This document shows, piece by piece, positions 50,394 to 59,025 of a stretch of 64,000 nt of DNA. The notes beneath the pieces were generated by a model, which saw only the letters and a list, made by a program, of their open reading frames with translations, had not been told where the DNA came from and ran no database searches. A program made the translations under genes and the position numbers. Location: the IMG/VR virus record IMGVR_UViG_3300036719_002274, positions 1-64,000 of that record; one strand, 5' to 3'. The DNA comes from a virus. The number at the start of each line of letters is the position of its first letter. The stretch's first letter is position 1.

Positions 50394-51259
50394 AAAAAAC
50401 TTGCATCAATTTTCAACCTCTCTTCAATTACTTTTCCGTTAAGGTTGTATTTAAATAACAAGATTTGTTCAATTTCTTTATTAACTGTACCAATATAATC
50501 AATTACCTTCTTGATAACTAGTGATGGCAATTGTCCCAAAATCTGTATACGACTCTTTACATCGATGTTTTTAAGATCAATCTCAATAGTAGTACCAGCT
50601 TCAAGATCGTGAATATTAATAACCTTGATATATTTCACCAATTCATTAATAAACACATTACCAATAGTTTCACGTAATTCACTCTCATTATTGATGTCAA
50701 TCTGGTTATTATTCTTACGTAATTGATTCTCAAGATTAAATTCATCAGAAATGGTTGGTAATGAGCATAGAACGTCGAAGATGCCCTTATCATCTGTAAC
50801 CGTAATAGGTGCTATCTTAGCATGTTTAAGGGCTTCTACAGCCAAATTAGCTAGGTCTACGGTCAAAGTAACAGGAACTTCTTTTACCTCAGTAGTTTCC
50901 TCATCCTTTTTAACTTCTGGTTTAGGAATATTAAAAGTAATCTTAAAGTCATTTCCAATAGATTTTGAACGCATTACCAAAGAGATGATCAACTTATCCA
51001 TGATTGTAAAATCACCAACATTAAGTTTTTCAATACAATTCTCTTCAATAATCTGTTTCAAAGCAAAAATAAACTCAGTATTGTATGCAGGAGAGTCAAT
51101 AATAGCTTTCAAAAGACGTTTCTGTTGAGAAGTATTGATCTGACGGAACATTACATTTCTATCCAAAGAAGGGATAAAAATCTCATACGCAAAGCCCTCG
51201 TTTGCACGATTCATAAGCTTTAAAATATCATTTACATTACCTGTTTTTGTTTGTTCCAT
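50381..51259 (-). CDS. 26: Tail assembly chaperone / baseplate protein gp26-like
   Basis: A 292-residue protein with the T4 gp26-family N-terminal pattern: FAYEIFIPSLDRNVMFRQIN, then QQKRLLKAIIDSPAYNTEF and DKLIISLVMRSKSIGNDF. ATG 51259 (MEQTKTGN) has AGGAG 7 nt upstream and is preferred to an earlier in-frame ATG. T4 gp26 (208 aa) is a hub assembly protein. The gene ends with a slippery run and an out-of-frame extension, and lies directly before the tape-measure gene, the position of tail-assembly chaperones in most long-tailed phages. Confidence 0.75.
   Translation of the reverse strand: MEQTKTGNVNDILKLMNRANEGFAYEIFIPSLDRNVMFRQINTSQQKRLLKAIIDSPAYNTEFIFALKQIIEENCIEKLNVGDFTIMDKLIISLVMRSKSIGNDFKITFNIPKPEVKKDEETTEVKEVPVTLTVDLANLAVEALKHAKIAPITVTDDKGIFDVLCSLPTISDEFNLENQLRKNNNQIDINNESELRETIGNVFINELVKYIKVINIHDLEAGTTIEIDLKNIDVKSRIQILGQLPSLVIKKVIDYIGTVNKEIEQILLFKYNLNGKVIEERLKIDASFFTLS
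50393..50399 (-). promoter_or_regulatory. -1 frameshift slippery site T TTT TTT
   Basis: In the gp26-like frame the codons read AGT TTT TTT ACA, giving the heptamer T TTT TTT. A -1 slip reads on as TAC ACT CTC into the 73-codon extension; without a slip translation stops four codons later at TAA (50383-50381). No stimulatory structure was established. Confidence 0.65.
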
Positions 51260-51275
51260 AAGAATACTCCTATAA

Positions 51276-51283
51276 TTATTTAA
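51276..51283 (-). promoter_or_regulatory. Late promoter (TTAAATAA)
   Basis: TTAAATAATTATAGGAG on the minus strand, 16 nt before the gp26-like start at 51259. Confidence 0.5.
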
Positions 51284-51307
51284 CAAGGTGGGTTAAATTG
51301 CAAGTGA

Positions 51308-53161
51308 TTACTTACTTCTTAGTACATCATTAGCAGGAGTTGGAATGTATACAAATTTAATCGTTTTACTTGGTTCTGTAACTTTAGTAGGATTTGGTTT
51401 AACGTTTCCAACTTGTTCTTTACCAGTTAAATGATCATTAGAATCAGGATTTGGTAAAATATTCTGTAAATCATGTAAACCATCAGGTCTATCATTTTGA
51501 TCGATTGATTTACCACCTACAATTATTTCACCATGTCTGACATCATTTATAGGTGGATTTGGTCTGACTATATATGATAACAACGCATTAGGTTTAATAC
51601 CATTTATACCGATTGCATCCTTTGAATCAGTAAATACAGGTTTATAAGGAAGATTAGGATCAGAACCCACAGTACTTATATTAGGTGTATCGTTCTTTGG
51701 AGTTGCAATATTTGTGTTTGTATAAGAAGGATTACCCAATTCTCTACCAACACCATTTTGTACATGATGTGTAGCATCGTCATTTCTACCATTTGGATTA
51801 AGTTTTTCAAGAGTACTTGTAACAGCTACATTTAATCCTTCAATAGCAGTATTTAAAGGTTTTGTAACAGTTTGTTCACCCTTAACAATCCAACTCAAGG
51901 TAGTACCGTCCACAGCACCTAAAGTGTTATTAATAGCGGTTTGTACCATACCGATTGCTTGAGTTTCATAACCCTTTAATTTAGAATCTAACATAGCTGT
52001 GAATTTATCCATAATTCCTGCTTTATTTTTTGTTGGGCCTTTTATAACACCCGCAGGAGATAATGTAGTCTCAGTCAATCCATTCATAATAGCATCAGCA
52101 TAATTAATAGTTCTTACCATATCAGTTTCATTATTAGTTCTAGTTAAAAATCTACCAGTTATGTCGCCTAATTGATTTTCAGTTCTCATTATACTTTCAA
52201 ACAAAGTACCTTCACCATTTTTAATGGTATCCATAGTATAAGTTTTAAACCCAAATTTAACTGTACGTAATGTTGGTGATGTGTCTTGAGTATAATTATA
52301 TTCCATGTTATCAACATCCATAGGAACACAATCAGAATACGTGAAAATTTTTCTTGGTACAAATCCATTACCTGTGGCTGTTTTTCCAAATCCACCTGTT
52401 CCCCCGTTACCACCAATTCTAGTTAATGCAATCATAGTGATATTTGCTTTTAATTTAGACTCTTTTAAACTTGCGTGTGATACAGCAACCATCCAAGGAC
52501 GTAAAACATAATCTACAAATGAAGTATTATTTTCTAATATTTTAACATCTAAAGTATTAAACGGTGTTCTACCCATACCCACAACACCTTGTATATAACC
52601 AGTATTCGTTGTACCAACTCTATTTAAAGTTCCACTATCACCAACCACACTAACGCCTTGGGCTAATAATAAATGTTTACCATTAAAACTATACTTATTC
52701 ATTTCCTTTAAATCATATATAAATAAACCCTTTTCATAGGCATTTAAAACTTTACTTACATTTGCACAAACGTCTTGAAAATCAATATCGATAAGCCATA
52801 TATCATTTAATGATATACCACTAAATTTATTTAAAGTCGTCGTTAAAAATTGGTTATATAAATTGTAAAATGCTGGATTAAATGGTGTAATAGCAGATTT
52901 TAAATCCATATTTTGATTCTGATTTTGAGCACGTTGTTCATATTTTACCCAATCAGGGTTTACTTTAACAGGAACATTATTTGGAGTTTCTTGAAATTGC
53001 GGAAAAGAATCAAGACCACGATCTGCTTCCATATCAAGTATAGGAGTAAATCCAGTATCCTTGAATAAGTCATTTGGTGTATATTGAACTGGTGTTTCTT
53101 TTTTTAATAGATTAGCAATATTCAAATTCGCTGGTATGAGACTTCTAATTGTTGTTGACAT
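51308..53161 (-). CDS. Tail protein with tube-fold domain (617 aa)
   Basis: A 617-residue protein between gp19 and the gp26-like gene. Residues about 205-335 (FVDYVLRPWMVAVSHASLKE, then PRKIFTYSDCVPMDVDNMEY and TLRTVKFGFKTY) have the sequence pattern of tail-tube-like domains. The N-terminal 200 residues and the Asn/Pro-rich C-terminus are unfamiliar. It may be a tube-initiator or baseplate protein of the gp54/gp48 class with extra domains. A perfect late promoter and AAGGTG precede it. Confidence 0.6.
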   Translation of the reverse strand: MSTTIRSLIPANLNIANLLKKETPVQYTPNDLFKDTGFTPILDMEADRGLDSFPQFQETPNNVPVKVNPDWVKYEQRAQNQNQNMDLKSAITPFNPAFYNLYNQFLTTTLNKFSGISLNDIWLIDIDFQDVCANVSKVLNAYEKGLFIYDLKEMNKYSFNGKHLLLAQGVSVVGDSGTLNRVGTTNTGYIQGVVGMGRTPFNTLDVKILENNTSFVDYVLRPWMVAVSHASLKESKLKANITMIALTRIGGNGGTGGFGKTATGNGFVPRKIFTYSDCVPMDVDNMEYNYTQDTSPTLRTVKFGFKTYTMDTIKNGEGTLFESIMRTENQLGDITGRFLTRTNNETDMVRTINYADAIMNGLTETTLSPAGVIKGPTKNKAGIMDKFTAMLDSKLKGYETQAIGMVQTAINNTLGAVDGTTLSWIVKGEQTVTKPLNTAIEGLNVAVTSTLEKLNPNGRNDDATHHVQNGVGRELGNPSYTNTNIATPKNDTPNISTVGSDPNLPYKPVFTDSKDAIGINGIKPNALLSYIVRPNPPINDVRHGEIIVGGKSIDQNDRPDGLHDLQNILPNPDSNDHLTGKEQVGNVKPNPTKVTEPSKTIKFVYIPTPANDVLRSK

Positions 53162-53176
53162 AATACACCTTTAAAG

Positions 53177-53184
53177 TATTTATA
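53177..53184 (-). promoter_or_regulatory. Late promoter (TATAAATA)
   Basis: TATAAATACTTTAAAGG on the minus strand, 15 nt before the start at 53161; it follows directly after the gp19 terminator. Confidence 0.65.
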
Positions 53185-53193
53185 AGAAAAGAC

Positions 53194-53231
53194 AAAAAAA
53201 CACCGTCAAGTTATAAACCTAACGGTGTTTT
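53194..53231 (-). terminator. Rho-independent terminator after gp19
   Basis: On the minus strand AAAACACCGT (53231-53222) pairs with ACGGTGTTTT (53206-53197) and continues into a run of seven T. It insulates gp19 from the next late unit. Confidence 0.8.
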
Positions 53232-53251
53232 CAATAATCTTAATGATGAAC

Positions 53252-53761
53252 TTAAACTTCGTTCCACCACTGATATGCCATCGTAGCATCAAATTCTCTT
53301 GGAGCACCAGCACCTTGAATGTCATAAGATACTTCACCCAACTTGACAATATAAATACCCTTGAGTTCGTATGTACGAATTGCTGCAAGATTCTTATCAA
53401 GTAACTGTACGGTAGCAGTTTCCACTGGCACACCATACTTACCACTTGAGGTGTTGACATCAAACAACTCGGTCATCCAGGCACTTAATTTTGAACGAAT
53501 ATTATTCGCTTCATCTGAGTGGAATTTAACAGCCCATCCATCTGATCCTGTATACTTGACAGAACCTGGTACGTTAAATTGTAAACCCATATAATTCACA
53601 GCCTGATTGGTGATTTCTTTTCCGGGTAAAGTAGCGGTCTTAATATAGACCATATCATCAGTTCCAAGTGGCCCTAATGTTACCACACGAAATTGAAAGT
53701 CTCTAGCGAATTCACGCTGTTGAGCGATGTCATAGAATTTTTGGATGCCAAGTTCTGCCAT
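53252..53761 (-). CDS. 19: Tail tube protein gp19
   Basis: Major protein of the inner tail tube through which DNA passes. 169 residues (T4 163). The start MAELGIQKFYDIAQQREFAR, then DFQFRVVTLGPLG and KTATLPGKEITNQAVNYMGL, and YTGSDGWAVKFHSDEANNIR match the family pattern. ATG 53761 is chosen for its AAGGAGA ribosome-binding site. Its late promoter overlaps the end of the HNH gene and a terminator follows, so it can be expressed as a strong single-gene unit. Confidence 0.88.
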   Translation of the reverse strand: MAELGIQKFYDIAQQREFARDFQFRVVTLGPLGTDDMVYIKTATLPGKEITNQAVNYMGLQFNVPGSVKYTGSDGWAVKFHSDEANNIRSKLSAWMTELFDVNTSSGKYGVPVETATVQLLDKNLAAIRTYELKGIYIVKLGEVSYDIQGAGAPREFDATMAYQWWNEV

Positions 53762-53792
53762 AATTTTTCTCCTTATAAAGTGTTTCTTATAA

Positions 53793-53800
53793 TTATTTAG
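53793..53800 (-). promoter_or_regulatory. Late promoter of gp19 within HNH stop
   Basis: ACTAAATAATT on the minus strand. The HNH gene ends in frame as ACT AAA TAA, so its last two codons and stop are the promoter. Confidence 0.6.
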
Positions 53801-54497
53801 TATTTTGTCCGTCAATTCTATCGCTTTTTAAAATATTTTCTAATTGCCATAAAGGTTGAAGATTGGTATAATGAAAGCATTTCTTTTGTTGTTCTGGATC
53901 ACTTAAATCGAATGATGCACATGGTATAATGTGATCCATATTCCATTTATCTATACCAAAACCATAATTATCCCAATTCATACCATTATTGAACTGTTGT
54001 TCTAAATGTAATTTTAATTGTTCCATAGTACAACCTAATAAGTCTAAAGTTTTCTTACACTTATTTTTACCCTTTAAAACATGATGTAATCGTCTACGAA
54101 GATTACAAATTAATTTAAAATTTATATCATTAACTCTACGTTGTTTTTGTTTTAAATAAATCTCAGATTTATGATTTTCATAATATTTTTTAGTGAGTTT
54201 ACTATGATGAGCTTTATTTTGCTGATACCATTCATCTCTATATTTTTCGTAATACTCACTGTGTTCTGTATAATATTTCTTACGATTAATATCCATATGT
54301 TCTTTATTATCTTGATAATATTTCTGATTTTTAATCTTTAATCGTTCTTCGTGTTTTAATCTATAAGCTTCAATATTTGGTTTATTATTTTTATCGTGAC
54401 ATTCTTTACAGATAGTTCTATACTTATTCTGATCTTTTCTAAAATAAAATTCTGTAGTATCTTTTTCTAATTTACATCGTTTACATATTTGTTTCAT
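53793..54497 (-). CDS. HNH homing-type endonuclease, zinc-finger type
   Basis: A 234-residue relative of the HNH protein at 28210: zinc finger CKRCKLEKDTTEFYF / CKECHD, five or six Asn/Tyr/Lys repeats (KNQKYYQDNKEHM...), an LLGCTMEQLKLHLEQQF linker, then the core WNMDHIIPCASFDL and YTNLQPLW. Inserted between sheath and tube genes. A TATAAATA ends 6 nt before its ATG and there is no ribosome-binding site. Its last codons overlap the gp19 promoter. Confidence 0.88.
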   Translation of the reverse strand: MKQICKRCKLEKDTTEFYFRKDQNKYRTICKECHDKNNKPNIEAYRLKHEERLKIKNQKYYQDNKEHMDINRKKYYTEHSEYYEKYRDEWYQQNKAHHSKLTKKYYENHKSEIYLKQKQRRVNDINFKLICNLRRRLHHVLKGKNKCKKTLDLLGCTMEQLKLHLEQQFNNGMNWDNYGFGIDKWNMDHIIPCASFDLSDPEQQKKCFHYTNLQPLWQLENILKSDRIDGQNTK

Positions 54498-54503
54498 AAA
54501 ATT

Positions 54504-54511
54504 TATTTATA
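54504..54511 (-). promoter_or_regulatory. Late promoter before HNH gene
   Basis: TATAAATA (54511-54504), then AATTTT and the ATG at 54497; leaderless spacing. Confidence 0.55.
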
Positions 54512-54527
54512 CCTTTCAAGTTACGAA

Positions 54528-54553
54528 AAAGACGAGCTTTTACACTCGTCTTT
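54528..54553 (-). terminator. Terminator after sheath gene
   Basis: AAAGACGAG and CTCGTCTTT form a 9-bp stem over an 8-nt loop, with T-rich sequence on both sides, about 10 nt after the sheath stop. It could work in both directions. Confidence 0.8.
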
Positions 54554-54562
54554 CTCTTTTTA

Positions 54563-57022
54563 TTAACCAGCCAATTCCTTAAAGTTAGCATCAGTACGAG
54601 TTGCATAGAAAGTACAGATGATGAACTCAGCAGTTCTAACAGGCTTCAAGTAAATATCCACAGCCAATTCATTGTTATCAATTGTTTGTGGGGTGTTATT
54701 CTTTTCAGAACAGATTAACAAGTAATCATAAACACCTTCATTATTCTTAGCCAAGTCGAATAAAGGCTTCAATGTGTTGATAACTCTAGTACGTGTAAAC
54801 ACAGTATTAGGTTCAGCAACGAAATATCTCATTGTCTTCATTGTAGCACGTTCCAAAGTCAAGAACAATCTACGTACATTGATTCTGTCAAAGGCAGAAG
54901 GCTTAGTTTGAAGAGTCTTTTGACCCCAAACTGTAATGCCATCACCAGTGAAGAACACTACAGGATTGATACCAATCTTATAGATAGCGTCCTGTTGTTT
55001 TTGATTTGTACGAACAGCAATGTTTGTAACACTTCTTACGATACCGTTGTTCAAGCCCATAGGAGCAGCCCAAGGATACAATAAAGAATCTAACTTAGCC
55101 ATAATTGCGGCTTGATATCCTGAGAATGGCATCCAGATATACTTCTTAGCAGAGGCATCATAAATCTGTACCCAATTTGCATAAGCACAAGAATAACTAG
55201 AATTTGCACCATTATAAAGATTCTTCAATGGTGTCATAACATGTTGAGGGAAGTTACGACTCTTGCTATCCAATGTCTTACTATTCTGACCTTGTACGAA
55301 AATACCACGAACAGGATCGGAAATATGAAGACAATCTTTACGAGTATCTTGACAGAACGTATTGAATATGTTATATACCGTTCTATGAGCAGAGGCAAAA
55401 GGTCCAAGATTACCATCAGTTGAGTTGCCTAAATCACCCATGATATCAACAGTATTTCTAGCATCATCGAATACCATATCACCCGGAGGAGTAGCATCAT
55501 ATGTGTATGTCCAAATTGTGCTTAAACCACCATCAAGTACAAGGTCGATATCCATATCAAGAACACTATCAACAAGCAATAATGCTCTATCAAGTTTCTT
55601 AGGAATATCACCCGTATAAGTAGCAACACTATCGGTCTTCTTACATGGTTTGTAATTACCAAGAGGATTCAAAACCTTATCTGCATCAGTATTAATAACT
55701 TCCTTAACATTACCAATTTCAGCAATATTAGGGTTTACATACATATTAAGATATGTAGAATCAGTCTTAACTTTATCAGCAATATAGAAACTCTGAGTTG
55801 TCTTTGTAACTGCATCTGTACGAAGATCAGTAGCCATTAAACCACCAGCAAAACGTTCAACTGGTGTGAAATAAAGCTTGTTAGGATCATCAGCATATAC
55901 TGATGTTCTCAAACGGAATACATAAACAATAAGAGAGTCATCGAATGTTGGATCACTAAAATCATAAGGGAAAGCAGTTTCAACAACTTGAGAAATGCTT
56001 CCGTTAGAATTAGAATCGCCAGTTAAGGTAAATCCAAGAACTGATGAAGCAAGAGGTGAAAGAACCGTGGTATTACTCTTAAAGGTGTTTACACCAAGAA
56101 TTGAGTTATAACCACTAAGAATGTTATCCTTCATGGTTGAGTTATCAGCTACAACAACATAGTAACCCTCTTGTTTCTCGTCAATTGTGGTCTTACCCTT
56201 ATTAACGATAATCATACCAGCGTTACCAATATTACCAATACCTGTTACAGCCTGTCCAGCAGTAGCGTTCCAAGTAATATTATTAACTTGTAAATCTTCG
56301 TATTGTGATTCGGTTAAAGGAATAACTGTAGGAGCACCAATCTCAAGTGAGGTTGTTGTCTGGAACATTGTTTCATTACTATAAGTGTAATTATACGTAG
56401 CAAAAATCTTATTTGCAGAAATAGATACATTTGAAGTAAGTGTCCAAGCACCTGTACTACCAATAACTGATGAGCTTAATGATGTAAATTCTGGAGCATA
56501 ACTACCAACTGCACTACCAATATAAAATGAAGGTGTAGGTACACCATTTACAGATAATTTATTAATATCTGCAATAAATGTTGGCAAAAATCCAGCAAAA
56601 GCCACATTAGCAGATGTTGCAGAACTTGAAGTAAATACTAGTTCATCTGTTACTGTAGCGGTAAGAACTGGCGTTAAACCTGTCTTAGCCATAGAATAGC
56701 AAAGAGCAGTATACTCACCATCGAATCCAACACCAGTACCAGAACCATAAGGTAAACGGGTCGTATACAATGTTGCAGGTGAATTCAAAATTTCTGCGGC
56801 TGCATTATAAAAATAACGTTCAGCAGGATTAGTAGGACCAGCATCAGGTCCACCGAAATAAATGTTGTCTAAATCTTCCTTAGAAGAGATTAACAATAAT
56901 TCGTTTGTTGGGCCTTGACTTGCAAAACCGTGTAATAACACCTTAGTTCCAACTGGTGTATTAACTCTCAAACTTAAATCAATTTCTTTAATTTCAACTC
57001 CCGGGCTGTCTATGGTTCTCAT
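54563..57022 (-). CDS. 18: Tail sheath protein gp18
   Basis: Contractile sheath subunit. MRTIDSPGVEIKEIDLSLRV is the typical start, and the C-terminal domain (FDRINVRRLFLTLERATMKT, then MRYFVAEPNTVFTRTRVINT) is the conserved sheath core. 819 aa against 659 in T4; the extra length is in the middle, surface-exposed domains. Strong AAGGAG ribosome-binding site, late promoters upstream and a terminator downstream fit a highly expressed late gene. Confidence 0.93.
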   Translation of the reverse strand: MRTIDSPGVEIKEIDLSLRVNTPVGTKVLLHGFASQGPTNELLLISSKEDLDNIYFGGPDAGPTNPAERYFYNAAAEILNSPATLYTTRLPYGSGTGVGFDGEYTALCYSMAKTGLTPVLTATVTDELVFTSSSATSANVAFAGFLPTFIADINKLSVNGVPTPSFYIGSAVGSYAPEFTSLSSSVIGSTGAWTLTSNVSISANKIFATYNYTYSNETMFQTTTSLEIGAPTVIPLTESQYEDLQVNNITWNATAGQAVTGIGNIGNAGMIIVNKGKTTIDEKQEGYYVVVADNSTMKDNILSGYNSILGVNTFKSNTTVLSPLASSVLGFTLTGDSNSNGSISQVVETAFPYDFSDPTFDDSLIVYVFRLRTSVYADDPNKLYFTPVERFAGGLMATDLRTDAVTKTTQSFYIADKVKTDSTYLNMYVNPNIAEIGNVKEVINTDADKVLNPLGNYKPCKKTDSVATYTGDIPKKLDRALLLVDSVLDMDIDLVLDGGLSTIWTYTYDATPPGDMVFDDARNTVDIMGDLGNSTDGNLGPFASAHRTVYNIFNTFCQDTRKDCLHISDPVRGIFVQGQNSKTLDSKSRNFPQHVMTPLKNLYNGANSSYSCAYANWVQIYDASAKKYIWMPFSGYQAAIMAKLDSLLYPWAAPMGLNNGIVRSVTNIAVRTNQKQQDAIYKIGINPVVFFTGDGITVWGQKTLQTKPSAFDRINVRRLFLTLERATMKTMRYFVAEPNTVFTRTRVINTLKPLFDLAKNNEGVYDYLLICSEKNNTPQTIDNNELAVDIYLKPVRTAEFIICTFYATRTDANFKELAG

Positions 57023-57037
57023 ATTTTGTTTTCTCCT

Positions 57038-57045
57038 TATTTATA
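57038..57045 (-). promoter_or_regulatory. Late-type box next to sheath ribosome-binding site
   Basis: TATAAATAAGGAG (from 57045). If used, transcription would start after or within the ribosome-binding site, so the box at 57083-57090 may be the working promoter. Confidence 0.4.
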
Positions 57046-57082
57046 AAATCAGTAAAGTTTTACTAAAACTCATTCTTTTCAA

Positions 57083-57090
57083 TTATTTAG
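57083..57090 (-). promoter_or_regulatory. Late promoter of sheath gene within HNH stop
   Basis: ACTAAATAATT on the minus strand, 60 nt upstream of the sheath ATG. As at 53793, it coincides with the last codons (ACT AAA TAA) of an HNH gene. Confidence 0.55.
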
Positions 57091-57741
57091 TTTTTTTAAA
57101 ACCGAATCCTTTGTTTTTCTTCAAATTATCTTTCCACCATAAAGGTTGAAGATTTGTGTACCAAAAGGCAATTTTAACTTGTTCGGGATCAGATAAGTCA
57201 AATACACGTAATGGTTGAATATGGTCAAAATGCCAACCAAACTTGCCATGATTTTCCCATGTCATACCATCTTTAAACTGGTTTTCTATATATTCTTTTA
57301 ATTTTAATGGTGTGCAACCTAAATAATCTAAAGTTTTACGATCTTTAATATATTTATTACGTTTTAATACTTGTCTAATACGACTACGTTGACTACCAAT
57401 ACATTTCTGAATTGGATCAGTATTTCTTCGTAATTTATTTAATTCACGACGTTTTTCTCTATTTTTTCTCTAGACTTCCTCTTTAATTCATTAACATGAT
57501 CAGGCATTTCTTCACGACGGGTTCTTGCATACTCAGATTTTTCTTGTATATGATTTAAATAATATTGTTTATTATACACATTACGATGATTATTATCATT
57601 TAATCTAGCATTATTATCACACCAATATCTGATTAACGCTTTACTTACATTAAGTATATTACCAATTTCACCATAAGATTTACCTTCTTCTCTTAGAGTT
57701 TTTGCTAATATCTTTTCTTCATTTGTATGTATTATTTTCAT
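57083..57741 (-). pseudogene. HNH endonuclease gene split by a frameshift
   Basis: The first part (57741-57439) encodes an HTH-like domain (EGKSYGEIGNILNVSKALIR) and the start of the basic linker, then stops. Inserting one T in the six-T run at 57462-57467 (plus strand) lets the frame continue without stops through the linker (QKCIGSQRSRIRQVLKRN, LDYLGCTPLKLKEYIENQ) into the HNH core HFDHIQPLRVFDL and YTNLQPLWW to the stop at 57083. The gene is either decayed, misread in a homopolymer, or expressed by frameshifting at GAA AAA ATA. It differs from its relatives by having an HTH instead of a zinc finger. Its start overlaps the upstream stop by 4 nt. Confidence 0.75.
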
Positions 57742-58400
57742 GTTGGTGGATCAACTAAACTCACCTGCACCTGACCATAAGCAAAATCAAACGAACAAGG
57801 GATATCTTCACTACTTTGATAATCGTAATCAAATCCACCTAATTGCGTAATAAATGCATGTTTATAATCAAATTTAATTATATTCACATTATATTCATCT
57901 TTAGCATACAATGTCATAGTTGTTTGATATGCATCGTATGGTTTTTGCATTTTAATTTCTTTATAGCGTATTGGATTATTTTTCGAGTCTTTTCTCATAG
58001 CATCAATAACTTTTTGTGGATCATTATCAAATTCTGCAAATCTAGGGTCCATACCACTTGTATCAGGATTATTTAAAATGTATAACCACTTCCAGAGGTA
58101 AAAATAGTTATTATAACGGTTATCAATTGTAAATTTAACCTTTGTTGTAGGATATCTAGAACGTGTTTGACTAGTAATATGCATAGTTTGTCCCATAAAA
58201 CTCATGGGAATTTCACTAATAGTGTGTGTAGGTAGATTTATACTAGCTACAGAATATTGCATACTATCTTGATTTAAAAAATCTTTACCACGTTCACAAC
58301 GAGTTAATTCATTTAATAAAATTGGTGGTGTTGTAATAATTAAAATAAATTTATCAATTTTTGACTTATTGAGTACTGTTTGTGGTGTATTTTCTAACAT
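57738..58400 (-). CDS. Tail protein, possibly tube-fold (220 aa)
   Basis: A 220-residue late protein before the sheath gene. The C-terminal part (FDYKHAFITQLGGFDYDYQS, then PCSFDFAYGQVQVSL) and the middle (TTKVKFTIDNRYNNYFYLWK) suggest the same beta-barrel fold as tail-tube proteins, so it may be a terminator or second tube-type protein. No exact family is recognised. Preceded by AAAGGAAA and one half of a back-to-back late promoter pair. Confidence 0.55.
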   Translation of the reverse strand: MLENTPQTVLNKSKIDKFILIITTPPILLNELTRCERGKDFLNQDSMQYSVASINLPTHTISEIPMSFMGQTMHITSQTRSRYPTTKVKFTIDNRYNNYFYLWKWLYILNNPDTSGMDPRFAEFDNDPQKVIDAMRKDSKNNPIRYKEIKMQKPYDAYQTTMTLYAKDEYNVNIIKFDYKHAFITQLGGFDYDYQSSEDIPCSFDFAYGQVQVSLVDPPT

Positions 58401-58417
58401 GATCCATTTCCTTTGAA

Positions 58418-58425
58418 GTATTTAG
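58418..58425 (-). promoter_or_regulatory. Late promoter, leftward half of a divergent pair
   Basis: CTAAATAC (58425-58418), directly abutting the rightward box; drives the gene at 57738. Confidence 0.6.
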
Positions 58426-58433
58426 CTAAATAA
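58426..58433 (+). promoter_or_regulatory. Late promoter, rightward half of a divergent pair
   Basis: CTAAATAATTAG (from 58426), 12 nt before the ATG at 58446, with no ribosome-binding site between. Confidence 0.6.
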
Positions 58434-58445
58434 TTAGAAATAACA

Positions 58446-59024
58446 ATGAAAACATTCAAACAATTTATTTTAGAATCAGAAGCAGATGTAAATGAGCGTT
58501 GGTTAGAACTTCGTAGCGAAGAATTAGCGAATATTATTGGAGAATTTAGACACAGAAAACCAAATACAACACAAGGTTGGACAGTTGTACCAGCAGCCAG
58601 ATTGATTAAAATTTGGAATGATTATGCCAAAACAGGGGTAATTCGTGATACTAGAGGTTTAGATGTAATCGTAGATAGAATGATTAGAAATACAATAAGA
58701 TTGAGTATAAATACAGAATTATTAGGACATACCCAAAACGAACCAAAATATCTATTTGATGAATATGATGATGAACACCCCATGACACCAGAAGAAGATG
58801 AAGCTTTAGGTGATTTTATTGTAGATCAAAATGGTGCTTGGAGATTAAGTGATTATGGTTTACCAAAATTAGGGAAAATTTTATTTTCACTTATGTCAGC
58901 TACAGGTGATGTTGAGAAATTGTTATTGGTAGATCAGATGCTTAATGTTGTCCACGCTAGATCAGATTTAGCTGGTATGTTTGTAGAGGGTGGACAAAAA
59001 ACCTTGAATAAATTAGCGAGTTAA
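58446..59024 (+). CDS. Putative capsid-targeted protein (192 aa)
   Basis: It starts MKTFKQFILESEADV, sharing nine of the first eleven residues with the gene that follows and closely resembling the T4 internal-protein leader (MKTYQEFIAEA). A prohead-protease site is predicted after Glu 10 (ILE/S). The remaining 180 residues form an unrecognised domain with an acidic middle (EYDDEHPMTPEEDEALGD). The gene lies in a four-gene plus-strand island between minus-strand tail and terminase genes. Role after injection unknown. Confidence 0.75.
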   Translation: MKTFKQFILESEADVNERWLELRSEELANIIGEFRHRKPNTTQGWTVVPAARLIKIWNDYAKTGVIRDTRGLDVIVDRMIRNTIRLSINTELLGHTQNEPKYLFDEYDDEHPMTPEEDEALGDFIVDQNGAWRLSDYGLPKLGKILFSLMSATGDVEKLLLVDQMLNVVHARSDLAGMFVEGGQKTLNKLAS

Positions 59025-59025
59025 T

